A stretch of DNA of 64,000 nucleotides from Trileptium ribeirensis. Its lineage: Eukaryota > Nematoda > Enoplea > Enoplida > Thoracostomopsidae. The position numbers and the translations under genes were made by a program. Every line of letters begins with the position of its first letter. The first letter of the stretch is position 1. Below, in pieces: positions 47,401-55,999 of this stretch. The stretch covers positions 1-64,000 of the forward strand of contig JASANE010012190.1 in assembly GCA_030248225.1 (NCBI GenBank), in the 5' to 3' direction. The notes under the pieces were generated by a model that was not told where the DNA came from, made no database searches, and saw nothing but the letters and a program-made list of their open reading frames with translations.

Positions 47401-50400
47401 AGAATGTTTATGCCTAAGGCCAAATATTTTACTCATTTCGAGATATTCAGCTATTGTTTCACGTATAATAGATCCCATAAATTTACTGCACGAGCAGAGT
47501 AAATTGATAGAACTGTAGGTGCATACATCTGGTCTGGAACCTTTCTTATGAATAGGTATCACCTTCGCTACTTTCCATTCCATAGGCGGTACACCACTGT
47601 TAAACAACGGGTACATCATATATATAAGATAAAGGAACAGCAATGAAAAAAATAATTTACACAGTAAAAAATGAGCTATGCCATCCGCATCATAATTATA
47701 TTTTGATTTCATCGAGGACAAATGACTCGGGATTATCTACACATCAAAGAAAATATAATATTCGCTGGCTTTGTCTAGTTCTGTAAGGAACGGAGGCACA
47801 ATAAAATCGAGAAATTTATATCAAATCAGATGTTTGCCGCTCAGCCTGTTTGCATTTTTATGACATATAGCAAATATCTTTTAAAATAACAATAAATTGA
47901 TTTGTAGTTTGGTCTCGTTGCTCCATCGATAGAGCGTTGGCATATCGATTGTAAAGTCATGTGTTCTAACCCGGGCCAGGATAATTCTAGGGTCCTTCCA
48001 TAATTCATATGTGCGAAAAACAACTGGATGTGAGGACGCCACTAGTGGCTTAGTTACTACTCTGCACCTCGTAAGGACCGAAAAATAAGGGAAACGGAGA
48101 CCAGTACGGGTTTTCTGTTTACAGCTGGCCGTACTGTATTTTCATTTTTCATTTCATTTTCATACCTACAACCAATAGTTCCTTAGGTATTTTAGCAAAA
48201 CACTAACCTTATTCCATCCGATAAGTGCTCCGAGCAGATAATTTAACGACATCGCGGTGCCAATGATTGGACCGATTGTTGAAGTTTTTACAACGATCGA
48301 GGGAAGCGTGGATGGCATTTTTGTAAGCCACTGATTCGTTAAAAATAGCGGAAGCTGACAGAGAGTAAATCCACTAACTGCACCAATGACAAAACGGCCG
48401 ACAATTATCAGTCGCAGTGTGTCACCCCACCTGAAACATTTTTGCCCTGAGGTTGGACTATAAATTTTATTTTTTAGCAAGTGATTTATTCATTTTTATT
48501 TTCATTCACAATTTTATATAAAAATTGGTGATAGTAATCCACTATTACAGCGTAGGTTCGTCGTATCTTAATTGAAATGTGTTTATGATAACACACAAAA
48601 TTCGCCAACATTTCTGCGAACAGGTACAGCCAATTCATGTGATTTTTGCGAACTTATTCGAATATTATCAGCGCACAAAGCAGGGGGTATGTTCTTCGAC
48701 TTCAGACGTAAAAAACGTGAAAGTAAAAATTAGTTTGCAGTTTTAAGAAAGTGTTTTGCCTATAATATATATACATTGATTTCGGATCTATAGGCACGGT
48801 TTACAAGCGCTTCAATGATCGCTCTATCACTAATTAGATAACATTCCTTAGGCTTTAAGCACTGACAAACCACTTTTTTATTATTTGGCATTTGAATACT
48901 ATTTAATTTGACTACGTTTCTAGTTTAATCATGCGTTATGCGACACAAACGAAGATCAATAAATGCAAAATGTGCAGTGTTAAATAAATAGTTTGCACGG
49001 ATTACAAAGTATATTCATATTTAGAGGTATATTCTATAAAATTTGTGTTTTATAATATTTCTTTTTCGGTTTTTCAAAAAATAAACTCTGAAACCTTAGG
49101 TATTTTCATGCAACAAGCGTAAAATGTGACCGGGACGCTTAAATCGGAAAACAGCATTCAACGAAATAAAATTGCCTTTTTAGCTTGAGAAAAATTTAAC
49201 ACACTTTGTAAATGAAAGTAGCAAATGGCTTCCGATGAGGCCCAAATTAGCGTGCAGTCCAATCTGTTTGTTGAGGCTCGTTGGTTTAAAATTGAGCGCG
49301 GCAGCAAACAAGCAACCACCACAAGCACCGATATTAATAATATTAATGGTCCAGGCCCAAACATTGTTACAAAATGAGGATACGTTGTCAGTATCAATTC
49401 CGTAGCAATTTCCAAATGTGTCGTTGATGTATGAAACGATATGGTTCCCTAAAATATCACAAGGCAGAGGCAAAATTTTATAAGAAGTCCAAGCTAACAT
49501 TCATAGGTATTACCAAACCAACTTTAAAAATATTGCAACTATTTCTTGTAGCTACCCGAAATTTTACAATATAACTGAGAAAACCGCAGTGTTGTAGCGA
49601 TGGAACTGTGAGACTTTATTAGCCTAAAGTTGTTACTGTAGTGTTTTCGGCCATTAAGGAAGTTCTTCAGTGCTGTGTAAATTTCAAAACACATCTTAAA
49701 TCCCAATGTGGTCACCAGTTCTTATTTATAAAATTTCTAATTTACCCATACTAACATTTCAATCTGATTATGGGTTTGGTACGTGTAACATGGTTCTAAG
49801 CTTACAGTGCGTATCGTGAGACATTACGATTGCTATATCATTGTCATACAAAAACAGTACATAAAAGACAATACGATAATGACGATAATTATATAATAAT
49901 GATCATACATATGTATTTGTAAGCTTGTTTGTTACCACCTGGGAATTGCTTAGTGTCATTTATACGCACCGTATTTCGACTTATCATGATGAGTGAGCTA
50001 AGAATCAGGGCAATAAATGTTTAGGACTGACGTTAATCGGTATTTTAAATAATTTACGGAGAAGTTAAATAATGACAGTTTTGTTGCCGATTTTCTGATT
50101 AACTAAGCTATTAATGCATAGGATCTGTGTTATCTGAAAAAAATGATTTTAATCAATCTCACACAACAGTGATATTGTTTTACGCTTGATTGGGATTAGA
50201 AATTTAGACTAAAAACTATTATCCGACTATCACATTATACCTACGTAAGTAATTTAAACGCTTAATAAAATTTTGCACTGTGATATGTCGGTATTCACTA
50301 TACATTGGCGACGTTTGACGTCCCAGAGAAGATAGCGAATAGTTTAGTTGAATGTCGTGCCCAGTGGGTTTAGTCGGTAGGCTGGGACGTCGTTACCAAA

Positions 50401-51291
50401 GGAATAAATTTTTGAAATTTTCTGAAACTCAAAAATTTTCTTAATTTTTCTCAATTTTCCACCAAATTTTGTCAATTTTTCAGCAATGTTTGCCAATTTT
50501 CCCCAAATGTTAATTTCGCTCAATTTTGCTCATTTCCACAGATTTGTCCCTATTTTTTCCAAACTTTTCCCGGTCGGGGATGAGTGCGCGTAATAGTCTC
50601 TTCACCTATGAGTATGTCCGAGTATTCACGGAATAAACCCTTTACACTTAATTTCAGTGCAACATTTTAATGGGAACCACTAATATAGCAGTATAAATGT
50701 ATATAGAAGTGTCTCGGTCAGCTAATTCTCAACTGGCAAAAATTGGACTTTAATCAATAATAGTTCAAACGAATTGCAAGAAAAAATAAAACAATACAAA
50801 AAGTGAATCTGGCTACCAGAAAAATGAAGAAGAATTGAATGAAAATACGGAAAAATAGTAAAAGAACGACAATTATTTAGGTTACTATAGGTTTGAGACA
50901 GAATATATACTATCACTGCTATTCTACCTAGCCGTTAGTTTATTAAAATAATTGAGTATTTTCTCGAATTTAGTGCACTAAATTTTTTACACTGCACCAA
51001 CGGCATTTCACAAACCTGATACAGGTAACCCAACGATGTCAGCACAGCATCTATTTGGTGTTAAATATTGTGCACCTATTTATCATTATTACAGGACTTA
51101 CTTGAGAAAATCAAGTTGGTAGAATGATAACCGAATGCTAATGTTGTTAAAAGAGCGTGGAAAAATGCGTATAGCTTTAGCCGTAACATGCAGCATTGAC
51201 CAGTTTCACTCTCGAGTTGATTTTGTCGAGAAATTGTCATCGTGAGTAAATTTGAATTAATATCAACGTCACCATTCTCTAACGTAAGCAT
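34792..51291 (-). CDS. Divergent SLC2A/GLUT-like 12-helix transporter, six exons
   Basis: Minus-strand gene of six exons: 51291-51102, 49448-49205, 48430-48208, 44930-44783, 39252-38800 and 35444-34792. Every junction is GT-AG and the phases agree (1,2,0,1,1), giving 1911 nt, 636 residues plus stop. The layout follows the GLUT/SLC2A sugar-porter fold: TM1 with FGYHSTNLIF, an extracellular loop with an NDT glycosylation site (residue 72), GRFVIG at 156-161 as in GLUT TM4, PLLLS in TM6, a cytosolic loop, six more helices, FGPFTSVWF at 439-447 where GLUTs have GPGPIPWF, and a hydrophilic tail of about 110 residues. Hallmarks are eroded: no GRR after TM2, RPPEMP instead of PESPR after TM6, no QQLSGIN in TM7, no PETKG after TM12. 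Plasma-membrane transport is inferred from the fold; the substrate is unknown and may not be a hexose. An AATAAA lies 57 nt past the stop. It could be another major-facilitator lineage, but the exon-by-exon match favours GLUT. Confidence 0.75.
35923..36310 (+). repeat. Three-unit tandem repeat, about 130 bp per unit
   Basis: Units at about 35923, 36053 and 36183 share GGTAACTT, GCATTGCTC, GTTGTTGTTCATTCAGTG and CCTAGCTTACCCTGA, with 10-20 percent divergence. In intron 5 of the GLUT-like gene. Confidence 0.85.
36351..37630. repeat. Irregular array of GTTCGCGAAC palindromes
   Basis: Perfect 10-bp palindromes GTTCGCGAAC start at 36722, 36825, 36936, 37176 and 37249. More than ten near-copies (GTTCGCTAAC, GTTAGCGAAC, GTTCGAGAAC, GTTCGTGAAC and others) fill the gaps, about one per 70 bp. 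The stretch opens with the GAGTACACCTAAGCTGCGCC end. Between motifs the DNA is AT-rich and unique. Confidence 0.7.
38305..38738 (-). pseudogene. Two identical tandem copies of the end of transporter exon 5
   Basis: Two 217-bp units (38305-38521 and 38522-38738), identical as far as I can read, lie directly downstream, in transcription order, of the diverged parental unit (38739-38960), which holds the real end of exon 5. Each copy carries exon-like sequence coding WPSLIK and VSAFAILG and an intact GGTAAGTT donor. Each also has an in-frame TGA and small compensating indels, and its possible acceptor (CTATAG) would be out of phase. They are pseudo-exons, though their donors could compete with the real one. 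Near-identity to each other against clear divergence from the parent suggests an old duplication followed by a recent one. Confidence 0.75.
38800..39252 (-). CDS. GLUT-like transporter exon 5 (TM7-TM9)
   Basis: Codes for residues 269-419. The acceptor is TTTTAAACAG and the donor GTAAGT. It holds the end of the central loop (FFVCGLKDIIRSSDSVDRY, like the GLUT ELFRSPAYRQP region), TM7, an N-glycosylation-rich loop (NETKID, NTTSNST), TM8 and the first part of TM9. The loop between TM7 and TM8 is longer than in typical GLUTs. The last part of this exon is duplicated twice in the following intron (38305-38738). Confidence 0.7.
39290..39585 (-). mobile_element. Dispersed repeat family D1, copy 4 (inverted fragment)
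   Basis: The reverse complement has TAGTTGTGCCTTTATCTAC, TTTGGCTACGTCCAAGCTA and GGTTGGGAATTCGCC, matching copies 1-3. It lies just upstream of exon 5 of the GLUT-like gene and directly beside the 3.1-kb TIR element. Confidence 0.55.
39594..42725. mobile_element. 3.1-kb TIR element with TGTCGGGATTA subterminal motifs
   Basis: The ends are TATATGGTAAACTCGTGTAA and the inverse of TATATAGTAAACTCGGATAA. Both are followed by NCCGAC and TTTCTT. Inside the left end TAATCCCGACA-type motifs occur at 39611, 39638, 39998, 40018, 40039 and 40058. Inside the right end the inverse TGTCGRGATTA occurs at 42594, 42613, 42634 and 42699, so all copies point symmetrically. No transposase domain is recognisable. 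The element fills most of intron 4 of the GLUT-like gene. Confidence 0.7.
41553..41830. repeat. Second GTTCGCGAAC-motif patch
   Basis: Begins GAGTAAACTTAAGGTGACCC, then GTTCGCGAAC at 41653, GTTCGCGAAA, GTTCTCGAAC and GTGAACGAAA. Same layout as the start of the 36.4-kb array, shorter, and nested in the 3.1-kb TIR element. Confidence 0.55.
43545..44432. mobile_element. TIR element family M2, copy 3, split by a MITE
   Basis: TTTATGTAAAATTCT before 43721 and ATTCTGAACCAGCTCGTCGA to TCTTCAAAATTGATCAATTT after 44233 match family M2. The left TIR is poorly preserved. The M1 MITE at 43721-44233 is nested in it, which dates M2 as the older insertion here. Confidence 0.6.
43721..44233 (+). mobile_element. 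PIF/Harbinger-like MITE, family M1, copy 4, with TTA duplication
   Basis: About 515 bp, ends TGCGGCGTTCACGTTATAAT and its inverse. TTA flanks both sides exactly, as expected for PIF/Harbinger insertion. It sits inside a copy of TIR family M2 (43545-44432), within intron 4 of the GLUT-like gene. Confidence 0.8.
44783..44930 (-). CDS. GLUT-like transporter exon 4 (TM6 and start of central loop)
   Basis: Codes for residues 220-268. The acceptor is AACTTTTTAG. LFGSDNYLPLLLSVPL aligns with the GLUT1 segment around DLWPLLLSI at TM6. Where GLUTs have PESPR, this has RPPEMP. I place the donor at GTAACG (44782) because phase 1 then matches exon 5. A GTATCC 27 nt earlier is possible but breaks the phase. 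The frame stays open to 44472, so readthrough or retention is not excluded. Confidence 0.6.
46055..46190 (-). mobile_element. GC-rich SINE-like repeat G1, copy 1
   Basis: The reverse complement begins GTTTTTGGCACGCAGGCCGG and ends CCTACCGTTGCCTG, matching the 52.5-kb copy over about 130 bp at moderate identity. The 62-residue frame over it is not a gene. Confidence 0.5.
46850..47721 (-). pseudogene. LINE reverse transcriptase fragment
   Basis: In the minus direction two frames together cover the fingers and palm of a non-LTR retrotransposon reverse transcriptase. 47721-47383 has PPMEWKVAKVIPIHKKGSRP, CSCSKFM and IIRETIAEYL. 47245-46895 has VPHGCLLG, AYINDL and the catalytic LYADDCKL. Between them an SKSFD-type motif survives amid stops. 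The motif set resembles the CR1/Jockey group. Endonuclease and C-terminal parts are not recognisable and the frame is broken, so it is a dead fragment inside intron 3 of the GLUT-like gene, on the same strand. Confidence 0.8.
47909..48165 (+). mobile_element. tRNA-derived SINE
   Basis: A tRNA-like head has GCTCC...GAGC (D arm, A box, about 47918-47940) and B box TGTTCTAACCC (about 47962-47972). An unrelated body of about 150 bp follows, then a T/A-rich tail of repeated TTTCAT (48134-48163). The tail ends about 40 bp from the donor of exon 3 of the GLUT-like gene, opposite to that gene's direction. Confidence 0.65.
48208..48430 (-). CDS. GLUT-like transporter exon 3 (TM4, TM5)
   Basis: Codes for residues 146-219. 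The acceptor is AATGTTTCAG and the donor GTTAGT. The LIIVGRFVIG stretch is the clearest family match in the gene (GLUT TM4 has LILGRFIIG). TM5 follows (STIGPIIGTAMSLNYLLGAL). It ends in phase 0. A SINE lies in the next intron, its tail about 40 bp past this exon's donor. Confidence 0.72.
49205..49448 (-). CDS. GLUT-like transporter exon 2 (loop 1, TM2, TM3)
   Basis: Codes for residues 64-145. The acceptor is the tract ending TATTTTAG. The exon starts with the YINDTF loop, which aligns with the EEFYNQTW loop of GLUT1, then a Gly-rich TM2 (INIGACGGCLFAAAL) and TM3. The Arg-rich RxGRR loop expected between TM2 and TM3 is replaced by KPTSLNKQ. The donor is the weaker GTGTGT; using it gives phase 2, exactly what exon 3 requires. 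Confidence 0.7.
50390..50600. repeat. Low-complexity AAAATTGAGC family L1, copy 3 (inverted)
   Basis: CTCAATTTTCCACC, TTTTGTCAATTTTTCAGC and TTTGCCAATTTTCCCC words in T-rich orientation end in CCCGGTCGGGGATGAG. Mirror of the 5.9-kb copy. Confidence 0.45.
51102..51291 (-). CDS. GLUT-like transporter exon 1 (start, TM1)
   Basis: Codes for residues 1-63. The chosen ATG (51291) has G at -3 and is the first ATG after an in-frame TAA about 36 nt upstream. In-frame ATGs at residues 18 and 35 are alternative starts. TM1 spans about residues 38-60 and ends in FGYHST, like the FGYN of GLUT TM1. The donor GTAAGT at 51101 leaves phase 1, which matches the next exon and rebuilds an Arg codon. Confidence 0.7.
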
Positions 51292-53475
51292 TACATTGAC
51301 TTTGATAACATAAATTGTCTCTGTTTACACTGCAATAATATATCGAACATTTAAGGAACACTTTAACAGCACAGTATTAATTTTTTGATACCTTGCTTAT
51401 AAGTTATCTGAGGCTAAAGAGTAGCACAAGGTACACCATTTCTCAACGGCTTTTAGTTTAGCTTATGATATATAATATGTTTTGATATTGTGCGTTCTGA
51501 TTCTCTCGTTTTCAAGGCTACATTAATGTCAGAGCAGCAACTCTTAATTAGCTGGGTGGTTTGCTTACAACGCTTACAATAGTGAAATTTTGATTCATTC
51601 CTGGTGCCAGTGTGAGTTTATCAAATATTGCACAATCCGTATATACATATATTGCGATATAAAACAGTTAAACTTTGAAATAAAATTCAAATTCGTTAAA
51701 AAATGCAACATGAGACGAATGTGAGTACAGTGTTTGAATAATTAAATTATAAAAAGTTGTGATTACTGAAACCCATTTCGTTAATCGTATTCTCAAATAT
51801 CTTCTTAGTTGTTTAATCAAGTACTAACTGGATCTTTTTTAAGCTTTATAATCTTATTGTTTATGGCTACCAGAATATCTCTAGATAATTTATATTAAGA
51901 CTATAGTGAGAGTTGTTTGAAAAGCTTTTGTAAAGTGAAATTATCGAGCTGTACTAAAGTTCTGCGGAATCTAACAGCATGCTAATTTAGAATTAACTTA
52001 GTGAATAGTTTTAACAAATAGAATTATTAACATAATATATTAGGTGACAATTCCATATAATTAAAACTGTATTGCGAACGTGCGAAAGTTTTAATGACCT
52101 TTCACAAAAATAAAATTACGGCCGAAAACATAGTCCTAATCAACATCCTAATCAAAATAATAAGAACAATAATTATTTTCTTTCGAAAAGTGATGCTTCA
52201 TCGTCCAACAGGATATCTATAGTGGTTTATTTAAATCAAAATATCTTTTGTAAGAATAAGTCATAACAGATATAACATTTAAACAAATAGTCACAGGCTT
52301 TTTAATATCCAAAAATTCCGACCAGCACAGTGTTGCATATTTACGCCGCCGTTGGAATGGTATCAAATTAATACTTTCACTATGATACCTAAAACGAGTG
52401 TTATAATATACAGCGCACAATACGAACATTAGCTATGCAGCTGGGTTAAATTTTAAACCACTATGGTTTAGAAGTAAGTTTTTGGTGCGCAGGCCGGCCT
52501 GGGCCGGTCAGTGCGCCCTGCGAGTGGAGTTATACGGGCTGATACTCGGTCACAAACGTGCCGGTTCGCAACGTTGCACCAACGGCCTGGGCCGACCGTT
52601 GCCTAAAACAGACGGGATTTCCCAGTCTGGCATAAACTGTGCTGTTTTTCACCTCAGTATATTATAGGACTTTTGTGTAGGATTTTTCTCATCTAAATTA
52701 AATAACTACAATATCCAACTTTATCTTCGTGTTAGATAGCGTTTCAGAACTTAATTAATACTGACATTCTGTGTTTTGTATATAATTTTTTGGATGATTG
52801 AGTTGCGATGTATACAATAGCCGAAAGCTATCTGGTAGTTTTGGCATTTCGCTGGCAAGCACCAGATTTACAATATAAGCCGACAAACTTGGCTTAGTTT
52901 TCAGAATTTTCCATCGCGGTAACTACATTTTTGTTTTTATACAGCCTGTTAAGTCAGACCGATGGCTCACGACAATGATTAAGGCATAGTTGGTTTGAAA
53001 TCTAAAACAAACGGTCTGATATGAACAGTCACGGAAATTTTTCGTATTACCAGTCAGCGATATGAAGCCATGGTTTCAGAAAATGTGACGGCGCAAGGCG
53101 CGTTTTATAAGTAAACCCGGTCCGAATTCTTAAAAGCTCCGGGTTGAGTCAAATTACTAACAAATGATCAGGCACAGATCATCCAGCATTATTCTATTGA
53201 CATAAGTGATGCTACGCCTTATTCACGGGTCTATATATGTCTAACCTTAGCTCCGTAAGTTATAACACGAGAGAAACGTAATGCGTCTTTCACGCTGAAG
53301 TGCTTGTACGGACTGCATAACGTAGACACGTGCGCCCAACGATTTAACACAAAATAAAGACAACAGTTTTCCATTGAACACAAAAAAGATAACGGTTTTC
53401 CATTGGCCGTAAAATGCTAGTAACACACTTCTATTACCACATGTTGAGTGAAATTGTGATGACTATGACTATGCT
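51292..53475. promoter_or_regulatory. 5' flank of the GLUT-like gene
   Basis: The promoter and 5' UTR of the transporter should lie just right of 51291 on the minus strand. I see no TATA box or other element I would trust. One GC-rich SINE-like copy sits at 52475-52625. Confidence 0.25.
52475..52625 (+). mobile_element. GC-rich SINE-like repeat G1, copy 2
   Basis: GTTTTTGGTGCGCAGGCCGG, GATACTCGGTCACAAACGTG, GGTTCGCAAC (B-box-like) and CCGACCGTTGCCTAAAAC. Same order of blocks as at 46.1 kb in reverse. Confidence 0.5.
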
Positions 53476-53711
53476 GCTAGAGAAATGGTAGCGTCCTTAT
53501 TTATAGCTTGCGTGCAATGGTTGATACCATATCTACAACAACTTGCAATCGCAGCAACCATATCTGCATCTTTGTACAATGGTAGTGCCTATATATATAG
53601 CTTACTGGCCCCTTCGCCCCGATGCCTCATCCCCTCCTACCCAAGGCACCGCGCACCTCTGAGACATTGCACTACCGAAGTTATAAATATGGACGCTACC
53701 ATTTCTCTAGC
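53476..53711. mobile_element. MITE with 45-bp TIRs
   Basis: The left end GCTAGAGAAATGGTAGCGTC and the inverse of the right end match for about 45 bp with a few differences, extending through TATTTATA and GTGCAATG. No coding capacity; the frame at 53485-53748 is a by-product. Confidence 0.7.
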
Positions 53712-54150
53712 GGCGTTAGTCAGCAAAATTTCACTCGACATGTGGTAATACCCTTGTTGTAAGTGTTTACGAATCCCACTACCCAAGAGCCCAGGTTTTG
53801 ATCCCGTACCCAGCTCGGCCATCGAGTATCCGTACCTGGGCACAGCTGTGGTTTCACGCTTCATTGAAGAAAAATGAATTTCATTAAATTGAAGGAACTT
53901 ATATCATTTCAAAATTTAATTTATTTCAAACCTTTAAAAATATTCAAAAACGTTTATTTCAAAATTTTTTGACGTTTGCTTGTGCGGCGCACTCAAATTT
54001 GGCTAAGGAGGAAACCAGTGATGCACGCTGTATGAATTGTTACCAAGTGGCTCAGCTTTTTTTAAACAAATCGTTATGCGAAATTTCGTTAGTTTTCATC
54101 ATTTTTGCGCTGTCAGACTGTGATTTATGTGTTTAAGACATATCCGCTTT

Positions 54151-54357
54151 ATGTCACCTTTAGGGGTCGGTAGTTATATCGTTAGAAAAAAGAACAACTT
54201 AGTGTAGGGTGTTCTGGAGCGGCAGCTCCCGACTTAGGCTTAGGCTCAGTCTATGTGTTGTATAATGTACGACGCTTAGACTAAGGTTAAGGCTTTAGGC
54301 TTAGCACTTGGAGCACGGCAGAACATGCATTTTACCTCCCCCTAAAAGTTACATTGG
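54151..54357. mobile_element. TIR element family M3, copy 2
   Basis: About 207 bp. The left end ATGTCACCTTTAGGGG pairs with the right end CCCCTAAAAGTTACAT. The interior holds the GTTAGAAAAAAGAACAACTT and GACTTAGGCTTAGG blocks also seen at 28.7 kb. Confidence 0.6.
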
Positions 54358-55698
54358 CCGCCTAATCTATGTCAAATTGGACAACGTTAATAACTTAAGT
54401 GGCACAAGATGCTGACTGGCCCAAGGTCGTCAGGCGCAATGGCACAATGCAAAGAAACCTCTCTTTTGAGCATCTTGAGATTATGAATTTAGGCGCGAAC
54501 TGAAAATGGCAGTTGTAATTTGCGCAATTTAAAACATAATGACCAAGAATACATGCACTGATCCGCACAATAGGGTTATATACATAAAATTTCAGAAAGT
54601 GCGATCGTTTTCATTTGTTTAGAGGTCGAACAGAAACTGGCGGTGCCTTAAGTATGTTGCTTCTACCAAACGCCTGTCCAGACACTTGTACCTCGGTGTC
54701 ACAAAAATGCCTAGACAATAATCGATTGGAACTAATTCTGGTCAAGCCATTACATCTAGGGTAACGAGTCATTCCCACGAATATGGCTTTGTGATTTTGT
54801 GCAAAATAGCGAAAGTTCGAAAATGTAGCTGTGTTCTTAATTAAAAATTCGTTATCTTTGGCTATAGGTACTTGGTGTGCCTAGTTTCTTTATTTTTTTG
54901 CATTTTTTGAATATATTCAAGCAAGAACTGACACTGACAGTTGCCTTGGGCAGAGTTCTAAACTGAAAATTTTATGTGAATTCTGACAGCCATGCTCAGG
55001 AAAACGATACTAGCAAATTAATTTTCATTAAAGATGGCAGTAGGATCAGTTTTTCCGTTCTGGCATGACCAAAAGTTAACCTGACTCGACCTCACTTTAT
55101 CAAACCTTACAAGGTTGACATGATCGAAAGCTAAAATCAATTGTAAAAAATGGCCGTAAAGTTCAAAAGCAAAATGCATCATGAATTTGAAGAAAAGCAG
55201 TCGAAAATTTTAGGCGGTTAAGATTAGATAGCATGTCTCATTTCCAAAATGCGAAAGCATTGTTTAACAACATCAAAACAGATAATCTCAGGCCATTACT
55301 TCTATTAAGACAATCGATTCTACAGATGTAACGATATTTGACAATAGAAATATCCGCCACCGCCTTTCCCTGTACCATTGTTTACTGCTACGTTTCTGGC
55401 TGTACTTTGGATATTTCGATACATGCTTAGTCAAATTTAAAGAGTCGGAGTTGATTCTGATCAACTTGATGCCGCTGTGTAATTAATTTATGTGCCAGTA
55501 TAGCACACCACGTCTATGTGCAATCTAGGAATATCCTCAAAATAGCAAGCGCATCAATGGCATTGCGAGAAAGTGAAACTACCAACAAAACTATCATGAT
55601 GTTTTAATTCAGGGAACGCGTTCCAAACACAATTTTTCCTATTATAATGTTATTATCCCTTCAAATGTAGAAAATTTTGTATTGTTTACTTCAACCAG

Positions 55699-55885
55699 AC
55701 TTGCCCTTACGTGATCAGCGGGCAGGCACCTCAGCTCGACATGAGTCGACCAGACACGACCGGCAGTCCGCCCGACCACGCTGCCATATTTTACATAGTT
55801 TACCTAAAGTACCAATGCAATTCTTTTGCTGGCTCAGACAGACAGTTATTTGCGAATGTATTAATATTATTAAATGTTACACTAT
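55699..55885 (+). CDS. Candidate internal exon, unknown protein
   Basis: A local GC peak holds an open stretch bounded by an acceptor (TTTACTTCAACCAG) and a donor (GTAAGG). It codes TCPYVISGQAPQLDMSRPDT and on to IFYIVYLKYQCNSF. No partner exon is identified and no family is recognised. Confidence 0.22.
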
Positions 55886-55999
55886 GTAAGGTCACATGAT
55901 CAGTAAAAATTAGAGTCAGGTACTATAACTGCAACTATTAATTCATTTTATTTTCTCGTATGCTATGGAGAGGAACGTCCGCTATGAAATTAACGCTTG

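Noticed and set aside
53750..53870. tRNA-like segment with GGTTTTGATCCC
   Set aside because: A B-box-like word is present but I cannot fold a cloverleaf or find a matching A box or second copy.
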